This document shows, in pieces, positions 1 to 11,870 of a stretch of 64,000 bases of DNA; positions within the stretch are counted from its first letter, which is position 1; each line of letters begins with the position of its first letter. The stretch lies in the NCBI GenBank assembly GCA_947000775.1, contig CAMQGK010000038.1, positions 3,707,501-3,771,500 on the forward strand, in the 5' to 3' direction. A model generated the notes under the pieces. It was not told where the DNA came from and did no database searches. It saw only the letters and a list, made by a program, of their open reading frames with translations. Source of the DNA: Pterois miles. Lineage: Eukaryota > Chordata > Actinopteri > Perciformes > Scorpaenidae. A program made the position numbers and the translations under genes.

Positions 1-832
1 ACTTCGTGATGGATCCATCCAAAGAGCTGAGTCAGCAGGGTTGTAGGGTCAATTTCTACTGGATGCTCTTATTCTTAAGGTGGAGCTGATACAGGAGGAT
101 TGTGGGTTCAGTTTCTACGGGACACTCTTATTTTGAATGTGGAGCTGAGCCAGGGTAATGGGTTTAATTTAGCTCTTATTTTGAAGGTGGAGCTGAGTCA
201 GCAGGGTTATGGGTTTAATTTCTATTGAATGTTCTTATTAGGGGGAGGGGGGGGGTTGAATGTTCTTATTTTGAAGGTGGAGCCATCCAAAGAGCTGAGT
301 TAGCAGGTTTGTGGGTTTAACTTAGCTCTTATTTTGAAGGTGGAACTGAGTCAGCAGGGTTATGGGTTTAATTTCTATTGAATGTTCTTATTTTGAAGGT
401 GGAGCCATCCAAAGAGCTGAGTTAGGAGGTTTGTGGGTTTAACTTAGCTCTTATTTTGAAGGTGGAGCTGAGTCAGCAGGGTTATGGGTTTAATTTCTAT
501 TGGATGTTCTTATTTTGAAGGTGGATCCATCCAAAGAGCTGAGTTAGCAGGTTTGTGGGTTTAATAGCTTTATTTGAAGGGGAGGGAGAGGGTTAGGGTT
601 TAATTTGTTTAGGGTATTTGGGGGGTTAATTCTAGAGGTAGCTCTTATTTTGAAGGTGGAGCTGAGTCAGCAGGGTTATGGGTTTAATTTCTATTGGATG
701 TTCTTATTTTGAAGGTGGAGCCATCCAAAGAGCTGAGTTAGCAGGTTTGTGGGTTTAACTTAGCTCTTATTTTGAAGGTGGAGCTGAGTCAGCAGGGTTC
801 TGGGTTAAATTCAGCTCTTACTTTGAATGTAT
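1..832. repeat. Minisatellite with about 120-bp units
   Basis: The stretch repeats blocks built from phrases such as TATTTTGAAGGTGGAGCTGA, GTCAGCAGGGTTATGGGTTT and CATCCAAAGAGCTGAGTTAG. Complete copies alternate with truncated ones that lack the long TTTCTATT segment. A G-run interrupts near 241-255 and a TTTAGGGTATTTGGGG variant lies near 595-635. The array reaches the left edge of the window, so its true start is unknown. No reading frame stays open through it. Confidence 0.85.
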
Positions 833-1852
833 ACATAGTCCTGATGCTGTGAGGCATTCTGGGTAAAATCCTTTAACGAATGGTCTCTGGAGTGACGTGA
901 TCGTAACTGAATTATTGTTGGTTATGCTTTTGTTTGTTGTTTTTTTTACAGTGAATATTCTGAAACAAACGACTTCCTGTCTCTAAAAAAAAAACAGCTG
1001 TTGGATCATTAATCATCTTTATTATAATTATTTAAATATCTATACATATTAATGTAGTGGCAAGTTTTTATTGTCTTTTTGTTTGTTTTATTTCATTTTT
1101 TATTTTTTTTATTTTATTTTAATTTTTTATTTGGAGTTTGTTGAGCTGGGAGTTTTGGGTATTTTTGTCCCTGCTGTCTGCCCGTAGGCTGCACTGTCAC
1201 ATGAAGATGAAGCCATAAAAACATGTTGCACTAAAGGAATATTATCAATAATTAGTCTTGATGATGAATGTTTGCTGTCGGTCATCTTCAGAGGAATAAA
1301 CAGATGTGAACATAATAACCCAGCAGCTTTATTAATATCTAATGAACTCAGTAGAGAATAGAAACATTAAAGTCTCTGAGATAAAATCACAGAATTCAGA
1401 ATGAATGTAGGCAATCTAAGTTTCTTTCACTGATCAATAAACCAGAAGTTTACCCGAAGTGTTTACACAAGTTTCACTTTTATATTTATAATCTTTGCTG
1501 TAATCAAAATGTCTTTCTGTCTTCATATTGATGATAAACAAAAATAATGAAAAAGACGTGTAACCTGAATAAATGTCTCTAAAGATTCAATGACGGTTGC
1601 TGGACTGTACTTTGTGATCAGAGTGAGACATCACCAGGTGTACAGCGAGCGGGGAAGTCTGGTGGCTGGAGAGCGAAAAACTGTCTGTACTACGAGTCTG
1701 TACTACACTGTACCATGAGAGAAATTACTTCATAACTACTGTACGTGTAAATCAGCTAGAGGGATCAGTTCTTGTGATTTGTACACCGTGAAATTTTATA
1801 TGTCTGTATGCTAATAAATGATTAACTGTCAGCGTTGATTTGGAGCCGGTGA
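833..1852. other. AT-rich stretch without a gene
   Basis: Ordinary AT-rich intergenic sequence with a T-rich run near 1060-1135. I see no exon with good splice sites, no open frame of note and no recognised repeat. Confidence 0.5.
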
Positions 1853-2945
1853 CCCCTGACCCCAACCCCTGAATCCTAACCCCTCATCCCAACCCCTGAC
1901 CCCAACCCATGCATCCTAACCCCTGACCCTCACCCCTCCCCCCTGAACCCTAACCCCTGACCCCAACCCCTGAACCCTAACCCCTGACCCCAACCCTTGC
2001 ATCCTAACCCCTGAACCCTAACCCCTGACCCCTGAACCCTAACCTCTGACCCCAACCCATGCATCCTAACCCCTGACCCTTGATCCCTGACCCCTGAACC
2101 CTAACCCCTGACCCTTGATTCCTGACCCATGAAACCTAACCCCTTAATCCTAACCCCTGACCCATGAACCCTAACCCCTAACCCCTGACCCTTGATCCCT
2201 GACCCCAACCCCTGAACCCTAACCCCTTATGCTTGATCCCTAACCCCTGAACCCTAACCTCTGACCCCTGAACCCTAACCCCTTACCCTTGAGTCCTAAC
2301 CCCTGAACCCTAACCCCGACCCCTGAACCCTAACCCCTGACCCCAACCCATGCATCCTAACCCCTGACCCCAACCCCTGAACCCTGACCCTTGATCCCTG
2401 ACCCCTGAACCCTAACCCCTGACCCTTGATCCCTGACCCATGAACCCTAACCCCTAACCCCTGACCCTTGATCCCTGACCCCAACCCCTGAACCCTAACC
2501 CCTTATGCTTGATCCCTAACCCCTGAACCCTAACCTCTGACCCCTGAACCCTAACCCCTTACCCTTGATCCCTAACCCCTGAATCCAAACCCCTGAACCC
2601 TAACTCCTGACCCCTGAACCCTAACCCCTGACCCCAACCCATGCACTCCTAACCCCTGACCCTTGAATCCCTGACCCTTGATCCCTGACTCCTGAACCCT
2701 AACCCCTGACCCATGAAACCTAACCCCTGAATCCTAACCCCTGACCCATGAACCCTAACCCCTGACCCTTGATCCCTGACTCCAACCCCTGAACCCTAAC
2801 TCCTTATGCTTGATCCCTAACCCCTGAACCCTAACCTCTGACCCCTGAACCCTAACCCCTTACCCTTGATCCCTAACCCCTGAATCCTAACCCGTAACCC
2901 CTGAACCCTTGATCCCTGACCCCTGACCCCTAACTCTTAACACAA
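1853..2945. repeat. Telomere-like minisatellite (CCCTAA/CCCTGA units)
   Basis: More than 1 kb is made of variants of AACCCCTGA, ACCCTAACCCCTGACCC and GATCCCTGACCC. The vertebrate telomere hexamer CCCTAA is embedded in most units, but the array is degenerate and interspersed with CCCTGA, TGCATCC and CTTGATCCC variants, and longer blocks of several units recur. The opposite strand is G-rich in regularly spaced runs. It is an interstitial, telomere-like tandem array rather than a chromosome end, since unique sequence continues on both sides. Confidence 0.88.
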
Positions 2946-3261
2946 ACTGCAATCTTTCTTCTAAAGTTAGAAAACATACCAACTATTAACCACAGGACTC
3001 ATTACCTCCGTCTGTTTTTGTTTTCTTTACCTCTGATTTTGTTTTTTCACCTTTGTGGTTTACAGAAATGTGGGATGTCAACATTTCTTCTGGTGACTGG
3101 GTTGAATTTTATCAGCTGAGTTTGAAATTTGACTTTTATTGTGAAAATGTTGAAAAATGTTGCTGATGCTAATCAGACTGATGCTAACACGCTATCATGC
3201 TAACCTGTGGGCCTTTACAGACTCGTCTCTGTTTTAGTGTCCATGTAGTCAGACTGTCTCC

Positions 3262-3640
3262 AATCCTACCAAAAACTACTATACTTCAAGTTTAAGTATA
3301 TTTCCCAAGTATACTTTGTGTAGAGAGTGTACTAATATCTACTACTAGTAGTAAACTTTTAAGTGAACTACATCACTTCTTGGGACTGAATTGACACTTT
3401 TTCGTTTATAAAAGTATACTTTTATGTTTACTTTAAGTGTAAGAATAGTAAACTTTCAGTACACAGATTATGTCTAAGTTGTATTTTTTACTGCAACTAT
3501 ACTACAAGTGAACTTACAGCAAAGGTATACTGTTAGTTTACTCGTTATATACTGTACTTGTAGCCCTGTTTTAGTTTATCAAAGTACACTTTGAATATTC
3601 CCTCAGTAAACTATTAGTTTAATAGTTTTTACCGCTTGAT
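3262..3640. repeat. AGTATACTT-rich interspersed repeat, copy 1
   Basis: Dense in AGTATACTT and its inverted or near forms, with the phrases TAAGTTGTATTTTTTACTGC and GGTATACTGT. The same phrases recur at about 60160-60480, showing a dispersed family with one copy near each end of this window. The many short palindromes suggest a non-autonomous DNA transposon (MITE-like), but no clear ends or target duplication were located. Confidence 0.6.
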
Positions 3641-3756
3641 TTATGCATTATATCAGGAGACATTTTCTATTTGACTTGATGATGGTGATGAGATGAAACT
3701 CAGTGAACAGATGATGCAAAATGTTGAAAATTCAGAATGAAGTAAATTTATATCAA

Positions 3757-4095
3757 AAGTATAAGTTAGTATCAGTAGAGTTTTCTGTGTGCTTGTCAGT
3801 ATAAGTTAAATATACTTGGAGTTTTCTGTGTTCTTGTCAGGATAAGTTAAATATACTTGGAGTTTTCTGTGTTCTTGTCAGGATAAGTTGAATATACTTG
3901 GAGTTTTCTGTGTACTTGTCAGTGAAAGTTAAATATACTTGGAGTTTTCTGTGTACTTGTCAGGATAAGTTAAATATACATGGAGTTTTCTGTGTACTTG
4001 TCAGGATAAGTTAAATATACTTGGAGTTTTCTGTGTACTTGTCAGTGAAAGTTAAATATACTTGGAGTTTTCAGTGTACTTGTCAGTATAATGAG
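3757..4095. repeat. 41-bp tandem repeat
   Basis: About eight head-to-tail copies of a 41-bp unit beginning GATAAGTTAAATATACTTGG and ending GTGTTCTTGTCAG; unit starts at 3841 and 3882 give the period. It continues directly from the AGTATACTT-rich repeat, whose TATACTT core it contains, so it probably arose by tandem expansion of that element's end. Confidence 0.85.
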
Positions 4096-5499
4096 ATCAA
4101 CTGAGTGATGAAGAAGAGGAGGATTCACTCTGTCTCCTGTCATCGTCTATGTCTATTACAGACCATAATATCCTGTCATGTCACCATGGTTACAGTGTCG
4201 TCCAGTGTCCGATGGTGATGAAGGTTCTGCTTCCTCTCTCAGATTAAACTTCAGGACGTCTGTCAGCCGATTAAACCACAGCCCATCCTGTCTCCATAGA
4301 AACGCGCTGATTTATGGTTTCCCTGACAACACTTTGACGACTTCCTGTTCCTGCACAGCTGAGACAGGAAGTGAAGACTCATCACAGGTCATCGCCATGT
4401 GTCCGAGCGCTATCACCTTCTGATGAGTGAAGGTCAGTTTGACAAAAGACGGAGAAGTTTTTATCCTGAACACGAGAAGAACAAGATTCTTTGTCTTCTG
4501 TCAGTTATTAACCACGAACATCTCTGCTCTCAGGTTCCTTCAGCTATGCTCAAAAAACATGAATTTATTTATATAAAACGAGAAATCACACGATTGTATA
4601 TATATATATGTATGTATGTATGTATGTATACGTACGTATGTACGTATTACATATGTGTATATATACATATATGTATATATATAAATACAGTGTGCTGTAT
4701 ATATAATACTATATACTATACTATATATAAAATATACTGTATATTAAATATATAAAGAGAAAAGAAAAGAACAATTAAACCCTCAAAAACTAAAAGAGGT
4801 GAAGAAAAGAAAAATAGATGGATGTAAAGAGAAAGTAAAAACAGATGGAGGTAGAGAAAACAAGCAGATTGAGGTAGAGAAAGTAAAAACAGAGGTGAAG
4901 AAACATATAAATAACTTGCTTTTAATGTGAAGCTCAGTCGGTTTCATCAGTTAAGTGCTGATCTGAAGTCTGTGAATATCTGTAAAATATTAATGTTAAA
5001 GTATTTGTGGTACGTAGATCACTGCAGTACTTCAGTGTACACATTGTACTGTACTGTGAGAGGAGAGAACATCTGTATAAAATATAAAACTGCTGGTATA
5101 GGAGGAGCAGAGGGAGGAAATAATCATCACCTGTCTGACAACAGCACATAAAACAGGTCGACACACACCTGGAGAATAAAACACACCTGTAATCTACCTG
5201 GATGTGATGAACATGTTGCAGTGTGGTGATTATGAACAGAGCTCAGATCAGTCAACGCTACAGGAAGGAAACCAGAACAGCAGGATACGCCACGGAGAGC
5301 GAACAGACACCTAATAAACCACTGGAAAAAAGAGGGGGGTTCTCAGAGTCCAGGACGGGTCCTTCGGAGTCCAGGACGGGTCCTTCGGAGTCCAGGACGG
5401 ATTCCTCAAGAAGATATAGACGGATTCAAAACTTAGGCCTAAAATCAGCAGGGATTTTGACAATTATTATAATATGTTAACACACAAAACATACAATTA
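4096..5499. other. Intergenic stretch with TATG/TATA simple repeats
   Basis: No gene found. A TATA/TATG/TACG simple-sequence block lies at about 4596-4755, and a short threefold direct repeat (GAGTCCAGGACGGGTCCTTC) lies near 5347-5400. Open frames here have no family resemblance and run through simple sequence. Confidence 0.5.
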
Positions 5500-5690
5500 A
5501 TAGCTAGTCTGACTCGGTTGGTACCGATGGGTTCATCAGGTTCTCTAGTATCAGAGACCAGGATCTTCACTCTAGCTTTAAAACTGAACCGCTACAACCT
5601 AAAAAACACAAGTTGTGTTAAAGTGTTAAAGAAATTAGTGGCAGATTTGCTTTGAGTTTTATTGCGTTAACTTTATCAGCCCTAATTTCA
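5500..5690 (+). repeat. Interspersed repeat family A, right-end fragment (1)
   Basis: Contains the family phrases GCTAGTCTGACTCGGTTGGT, GATCTTCACTCTAGCTTTAA and a terminal GCGTTAACTTTATCAGCCCT. The same order recurs at 5945-6145, 28715-28945, 32040-32250 and 56065-56420 and, reversed, at 38515-38915. This is a common type of teleost dispersed repeat, probably a non-autonomous element. Only the right-hand portion is present here. Confidence 0.75.
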
Positions 5691-5792
5691 AGTAAAATAT
5701 TCTGGCTAATGAAGTGGACCTGGACTGACGGGTGTCCAGACTCCAGTCACAGTTTCTGCTCTGATACACTAACTGTTGTGTGTTCTCTTCAG

Positions 5793-5868
5793 GGGGCTGT
5801 TCGGGGTCCGGAGGAGTCTGCAGAAGGTTTTGTGATCGGAGTCCGCAGCCTGCTGGGTCACACTGTCG
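5793..5868 (+). pseudogene. Isolated VPS13-like exon fragment
   Basis: A 76-bp segment bounded by an acceptor (CTCTTCAG) and a donor (GTAAGAAA). In frame it reads GAVRGPEESAEGFVIGV then RSLLGHTVG, closely matching the C-terminal conserved segment of VPS13 lipid-transfer proteins (in VPS13C the motif runs GPEEFAEG, then a GVRSL..HTVGG segment). VPS13 proteins bridge membranes at contact sites and move phospholipid. I found no neighbouring VPS13 exons anywhere in the window. The exon and about 100 bp of upstream intron-like sequence lie between two same-orientation copies of repeat family A. Best read as a displaced or captured exon rather than a working gene; an exon of a gene with very large introns cannot be fully excluded. 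Confidence 0.6.
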
Positions 5869-5939
5869 GTAAGAAACCAGAATCTAAACCTTGACCTTGA
5901 CCTAGACCTAGACCTTGACCTCGCCAACATTTAGTGTCA

Positions 5940-6145
5940 GTTTGGAGCTAGTCTGACCTGGTTGGTACCGATGGATCCATCAGGTTCTCTTGTCTCAGAT
6001 GAGACCAGGATCTTCACTCTAGCTTTAAAACTGAACCGCTACAACCTTAAAATCGCAAGTTGTGTTAATACTTTAAAGAAATTAGTGGCTTTAAATTGAG
6101 TTTGCGTTAATGTGTTATAGCGTTAACTTTGACAGGCCTAATATT
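5940..6145 (+). repeat. Interspersed repeat family A, right-end fragment (2)
   Basis: Second copy of the right half of family A, in the same orientation as the copy ending at 5690, with GCTAGTCTGACCTGGTTGGT, GATCTTCACTCTAGCTTTAA and the end phrase GCGTTAACTTTGACAGGCCT. The two copies bracket the VPS13-like exon. Confidence 0.75.
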
Positions 6146-6714
6146 AAACCACTTCAACTCAACAGAACCGTCTTGGTTAATCTTTCCACAGTCACCAGCT
6201 CTGGTTTTATCTAAATTAACCCGTAATTCACCATGTTGGATGTGAAAATACAGCGTCTCTACGTGCTCGTTTCTCAGCTGTCTCTTTGTGTTAATGTTAC
6301 ACACTGAACGAATCTGTCGCTGAGCAACTGAAGTGGGAGCAAACTCTGAAATTAGGCCTCGCAGATCTAATGTGAGTGAAGACTCAGCTGCTGGATACTT
6401 CACAAACTCCCAGAGTTCAGCTTTTTTTGCACTGCATCTGTCCAGCAGATGGCAGTAATGCACCAATAAAACCTGAAGAAGAGGAGCAAGTGTGGTGAAC
6501 ACAGACTGTTTATACTGTGTATATACAGCATATCCTTGATTTAACCAGGTGATAAAATACTCATTGAGAATAAAATCTCTTTTCCCAGAGTGACCTGGCC
6601 ATGACGGCAACACAGACATTGTTACGGCACTAAAAACAAACAATACAAGCAAACAAATACAACCGTCACACCCCACCAGAACAAGCAGGACATCCAGTTT
6701 GTATGCAAACCAAC

Positions 6715-6979
6715 GTCTGTTGAACGTTGTGAGAGCTGAGAGGCCATACTGATTGTAGTTTGTGCACATGTATGCACACAGATATGAAGGACCCAGCCCA
6801 AGGAGCGATTTAGATATAATAACCGACCAATGTGAAAATCTGCATTCATACAGCAGTGGCCATTTAGCAGCAGCATACAGGGTACAGAGGCGTACGAGAT
6901 TTCCACAGCCAGTAATAAAATGTAACGCACATTGGTAACCAGTATCCAGCCTCTTTAGGCTCTGGTCAGGTGCATTCAT
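6715..6979 (-). mobile_element. Degenerate LINE ORF2 C-terminal fragment
   Basis: Read on the minus strand, the frame gives SLKRLDTGYQCALHFITGC followed by WPLLYECRFSHWSVIISKS and LLGLGPSYL. This is the usual pattern of the region after the reverse transcriptase in L2/Rex-like fish LINEs (LD..Y..ALRFIT..., GW..L..RR..HW..FIYKA...LP.YL). The frame is open for 290 codons but most of it beyond this block is unrelated sequence, and the RT core is missing, so it is a dead fragment. Confidence 0.65.
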
Positions 6980-6993
6980 ATAAAGAGATCACC

Positions 6994-7400
6994 TTAATAC
7001 AATAAAGGTAAAAACGTTACTGAAATCATGGACTGATGGGGAACAAGGAACACACTGGATGTAACAGGGTGTCTTTGCAGTAGTGCTGTGAATGGCCCAG
7101 CCCCTCTCTCGCTGTAGTTCAGGTATTCAGGGAGTGTCTTTCCCTCTGAATCCTGAAGCATTTCTCTGTCTGCACTTGTTGCTAATGTCTTCATAATTGT
7201 CTCCCTGTCCTCATCAGTTATGTCTGCTGGCCATAAACCCGGGTCATCTGATAGCACAGCGTCATCCTCGAGCTGAGCCTCACTTTGTCCTTTGCATTGT
7301 TTGCTCCTCATTGCTTCCTCGTGATCTTCTACCAGCACTGTGCTTTGCATCCTCCTCCTCCTCCTCTTGATGGCTTCGCTGCTTGAGGAAGGTCCTGGCT
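6994..7400 (-). mobile_element. hAT/TTF-type transposase-derived fragment
   Basis: The minus frame encodes an acidic stretch followed by DDPGLWPADITDEDRETIMK, the hallmark start of the TTF-type zinc-finger region of hAT-like transposases and of ZMYM-type domesticated derivatives. The downstream cysteines and the catalytic domain are absent. It directly abuts a copy of repeat family C (7400-7680), so that repeat may be a non-autonomous relative. Not a functional gene in this form. Confidence 0.5.
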
Positions 7401-7685
7401 CAGCCAGCGACTCGCCACCTCAGAAAACTCCCTAGAAACTTTTAAACTAACCGTTGATCTAAAATAAAGACAGATTCATCAACTGCATGGATTATTTTTC
7501 ACATAAAATGTCTCCAGAAACGCATACAAGAGAAGAAAGTTCCCAAATGAGCCCATGAGGGAAAGCGATCGTCCAATCAGGTGCCTCGTGTCTTGTGGCA
7601 GCTCATCAAGCGTCCAATGCTGGGAAGTGTGGAGATCCCTCGCCATAAAAAACGCCCTGTGGACACGAAGCAGGCCTTTAATCAA
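7400..7685 (-). repeat. Interspersed repeat family C, copy 1
   Basis: On the minus strand it contains CCCAGCATTGGACGCTTGAT, a potential reading frame SQHWTLDELP, and the tail phrase GTCTTTATTTTAGATCAACG. Related copies lie on the plus strand at 20545-20910 and 46580-46985. The shared sequence explains why several otherwise meaningless frames in the window look alike. Confidence 0.7.
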
Positions 7686-8317
7686 CGGTTGGGTTTTCTT
7701 CGTGTGATGATTTCTCACGTCAACATATCTTTTTGAACTGCTGTTTTTGTGACGAGCACTTTCACACAGAACGAGAAAAGGTTCAACAAGGTTGATTTTT
7801 CTGAGCTTTTGCACCATAAAAGTGAAAAAACATCTTTCTTGATCCAAGTCCTGCCATCTGATTCTTTCTTTTTGACATATGTTGCATGTTTTAAAGAGTA
7901 TTTGACCAGATATGATGATTTTACTAACACTGATAAGATTAATACAAGCTCTCAGTACCAATTTAATATTGTGTTTTTAGGATGAGTCTGTAGCATCTGT
8001 CTACAGACAGCGAGGCGTTCACTGACCTGCTGAGGCCTCCGAGTGTTTACAGCAGCGCTGCGTTCACTGTAATCAAACGTTCAGTGTTCGTCGGTGACAG
8101 AGAGCTTCCTGTTTACTTTAACCTTCATCTCCTTCTGCTCTTCAACGTTCAGTCTGACTCACAGTTTCCTTCAAAACTTTAGACTCCAGCAGCTTCACCT
8201 TTCAGATTATTGTTGTGTCAGTGAAGGCAACATGGTCAGTAATCAAACACTTTCCTCCGTCATCTTACTGCATTCACACTGTTCTGTCCAAAACTGTCAA
8301 TGTGTGCAACTACCTTG

Positions 8318-8930
8318 ACCCTCCCTGGACCCCTACCTCAGCCCTCCCTGGACCCCTACCTCGACCCTCCCTGGACCCCTACCTGAGCCCTCCCTGGACC
8401 CCTACCTCAGCCCTCCCTGGACCCCTACCTCGACCCTCCCTGGACCCCTACCTCAGCCCTCCCTGGACCCCTACCTCGACCCTCCCTGGACCCCTACCTC
8501 AGCCCTCCCTGGACCCCTACCTCGACCCTCCCTGGACCCCTACCTTAGCCCTCCCTGGAACCCCTATCTCAGCCCCTCCCTGGACCCCTACCTCGACCCT
8601 CCCTGGACCCCTGCCTTGACCCTCCCTGGACCCCTACCTCAACCCTCCCTGGACCACTACCTCGACCCTCCCTGGACCCTTACCTTGGACCCTCCCTGAA
8701 ACCCTACCTCGAGCCCTCCCTGGACCCCTACCTCGGCCCCACCCTTGTGCCTCCCTCAACCCCTCCCTGAACCCTACCACGTCCCCTCCCTTGACTCCTC
8801 CCTTGGGCCTCCCTCGACCCCTCTATCTGGCTTCCCTCGACCCCTCCATCGGCCTCAAACTTGGGCCTTCCTCGACTCCTTCCTGGATCCCTCCCATGGC
8901 CCCTGCTGTGACCTCTTCATCTCCACCTCA
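8318..8930. repeat. 23-bp CT-rich minisatellite
   Basis: Tandem units of 23 bp of the type TACCTCGACCCTCCCTGGAC plus CCC, alternating CTCGACC and CTCAGCC forms; regular to about 8745 and degenerate to 8930. Because 23 is not a multiple of three, the open frame through it cycles all three phases every 69 bp, giving a Pro/Leu-rich 23-residue peptide repeat. This is an artefact of the repeat, not a gene. Confidence 0.88.
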
Positions 8931-11870
8931 CACTGAAACAGTCTGACACATTTCCTGTTTTTTTAATTCTTTTGGTGATTTCTCAGCAAATATTATAGTT
9001 TGCTGCAGGAAGTGATGATTTCCTTTGTTTCTGATTAAAAAAAAAAGACCAGAAATACAAACTCCACATCTTCTTTATCTCCTCCTGTTTTTCCAGTCGG
9101 TCAGTGCTCTTTGTTGAGACAGACTGGTTTCATTTGCCTTTTAACTGGTGTTAAACCAGTATAAGAGGCATGTTATCCCCGTGGATGGTCTGAGTGCAGA
9201 TCTCTGTTTAATGTTGCTCCTGTTGTTCCTGCTGCAGGTTTTATTGCTGTATAAACTAGAGTTTAACAGGAGACAGCAGTGATTCAGAGTGTTTGTTCTC
9301 GGCTGGAGGTTTATCTCATTAAATTAGATCTGTGGGAGGAAAAACTCCTGACACACGTTCAAGATCAGAAACAAACCTGGAAATCGTTTTCACTCATTGC
9401 GGAGCTGCAGCCTCGCGAGGCCAGAGACCAGGATCTGGTTTTGTTAACGTTTATATCTGTATAGGGAGCGGGGCCTCTTCATGTAGTCTGCCATGTTTCT
9501 ACAGTAGCCCAGAATGGACAAACCAAACTCTGTTACTCTCTGGTGCTACAGCCGCTCTCTCTCTCTTGCTTCACCATTCACTTCCCACACACACTACTCT
9601 TACCACATATGGCTCTGGAAGGCAACATTTGCGTTTCCACGTTGGCCAGTTCGGGCTGTCCTGAATACCATTTTTTGTCTGTGAAGCTTCAGTGAGAAAT
9701 ATTCGGAGGTATTTGATGCTTGGCGGCGTGTCGCGTCACGGTGCAGCAGGCTGACATGTGTTTCTGTTCGCCTCCATCTCCCCCGTTTCAGTGCTGCTTC
9801 CGAACTACTGCACACACACAACAAACAGGGATATCCATCTGAGAAGAACTAGTGATAATTATGAATCATTTTAATATTGGCACAAATTTTTCGATCAAAA
9901 GTTACCGGTTTTTTAATCTGGTCCCGAGGACACATTTTTGACACTACATGCACAATTTTAAACATATGTTCATCAGAGAGTCCTTACTGGTGTCCTCAAC
10001 AATCAAAGTGATGTCTGTTACGGTTTCAGCAATGGCTCGGTGGGAAACGCTGACTCAGCACGTTCAGACACAAACAGGTGTTTCTGATTGGCTAATTAGG
10101 CTCTCTAGACTATTAAAGGTTGATTCCGCCTAAATACAGCTGACAGACTGTCTCTCTCTCTGTCTGTCTCTGTGTTTAGCGATACAGTTCATCTGTCTGA
10201 TATTCATATAAAGCATTTCTTCTTTCCAACTAATCAGGAAATTCAAATTTACCACTTTTGCAGTATTACAGTTTAGCTTCTAGCTTTTCTAGTGATGTAT
10301 TTCAGCTCAGGTAGTGCAGTTAAGCTTCAAACTTTGCCAGTTGTACATTGCAAGATCAAGCTTTTGCGCGACTTGCGCTTTAACATTTTTAGGCATGTCA
10401 TTTCACCTTTCTGCATTTTCAGCAATGCTTTTCAATTAATGTCAGCTATCAGCATTCACAGGCATTTCCAGCAGGAAATGTATTTTCTAGTGTTTCTTTC
10501 CTTTTTATTATCTCAACATGTTTGTGACGCTGTACAGCGTGTATCAGCTCTACTGTTTCCACCCAGATGACAGTACAGATACACCTAATGTTGTTTCCCG
10601 GAGGAAGAGAGCTGCTCGCAGTTTGAGCTGCACTCGCCACACGTTGTCAGTGTGTGCTGGAAGTTGGGCTTTGCTTGAGCAAAAAAAGCTGTTGTGACGT
10701 CGCAATCCATCAGAAATGACAGGTATCGGAGTGCAGCGGTGCCATTGATGGAGGAGCAAAAAATGAATAAATTATTGAAAACTGATGAGAGATTGTGTAA
10801 TGAGAGATTCACACAAGTTCACAGCAAAATGAAAAGTACTGAATGTAAAACTGCTGTTTCAATGTACTTAATTGTTATTATTATCTAGCAATTTTTATAT
10901 TTTGAAAGTCACCAGAATGCAGGAAACAACATCTCTGAAACTCCAGTTTTCCTGGGGGAGGTCTCAGGGATGGCAAATAAGGAGACAGGTCTGATTTTCT
11001 GCAATGCAATTTATGGAAATTCACGCAGCTCTTACGTCATTCTACATCGACATTCGTCACAGTTCTGTGCTGTGAAGCCGTTCACATCACGACCCCACGG
11101 CGAGGCTCCGACTCTGCATCCACACCTCCGTACAGAAGGAGCTCTCTTTCTCCTCTTCCTCATCAGCTCATGAATTCGCCGACATCCTCTGCACATCAGC
11201 TTATAAATGAAACCGTAAATTCAGTGGCCTCATTGTTCATATATTCATACGACAGCGTGCTGCGTGTGACGTCTTTGTTATTGTTCTGTTGCTCATGCGG
11301 GTCAGTTCAGGACCGTGACCAGTTCACTCTGGAATCTGATATCGGCCACACATTTAAAGAATGATGTGATCAGCCAAACAAGAGAATCAGATCTGAGCGA
11401 TGAATCCGAAACGAGCGCTAAGGCCTGCAGTGTGAACGTATCCGAAGGGTTCTGTTGGGTGTGTAGAGTTATTCCTACTAACCAGTAAACATGGTTGTTA
11501 AAGTCGACACAGTTGGCTCAAAGTGTGCTGGCTGAGAGTCCCGAATGGATTTATAATGTGGTAGAAACATAGCCAGGCTGTATGAGGGAGGGGGAGGTGA
11601 AGACGAGGAGGCTGTAATGACTTCCAGCTGCCCGAAGCCGAGCAGAGGAGGATGTTTGATTTCTACACAGTCAGTCACAGAAACTGTTAAACATTTAACT
11701 TCTCAAGTTTGAATTCTTCTTTGTCAAACAGAACAAGCTAGTAAGTGAACATTACATCAACATTATTAGTCAAACAAGTCTGAAACTTCAGTTCACACTT
11801 TAGTTTTTAGTGAGTTTAGTGTCAAGGTAGCAGGTTTTGTTTCAACATGGGGGGATACATATTAAGTGGG
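8931..11870. other. Intergenic stretch without a supported gene
   Basis: About 2.9 kb with many short open frames on both strands but no recognisable domain and no exon chain. A CpG-bearing segment near 9380-9480 and a T-rich segment near 10200-10540 were inspected without result. Parts are probably old dispersed repeats. Confidence 0.45.

Noticed and set aside
1853..2945. An actual chromosome end
   Set aside because: The array is degenerate, has mixed CCCTGA/CCCTAA units and is followed on both sides by ordinary sequence.
6107..6979. A 290-codon minus-strand frame as a host gene
   Set aside because: The recognisable part is a LINE ORF2 C-terminal remnant; the rest crosses repeat family A and has no domain.
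7479..7961. A 160-codon minus-strand frame
   Set aside because: Its most protein-like part (SQHWTLDELP) is shared with two other copies of repeat family C, so it is repeat-derived.
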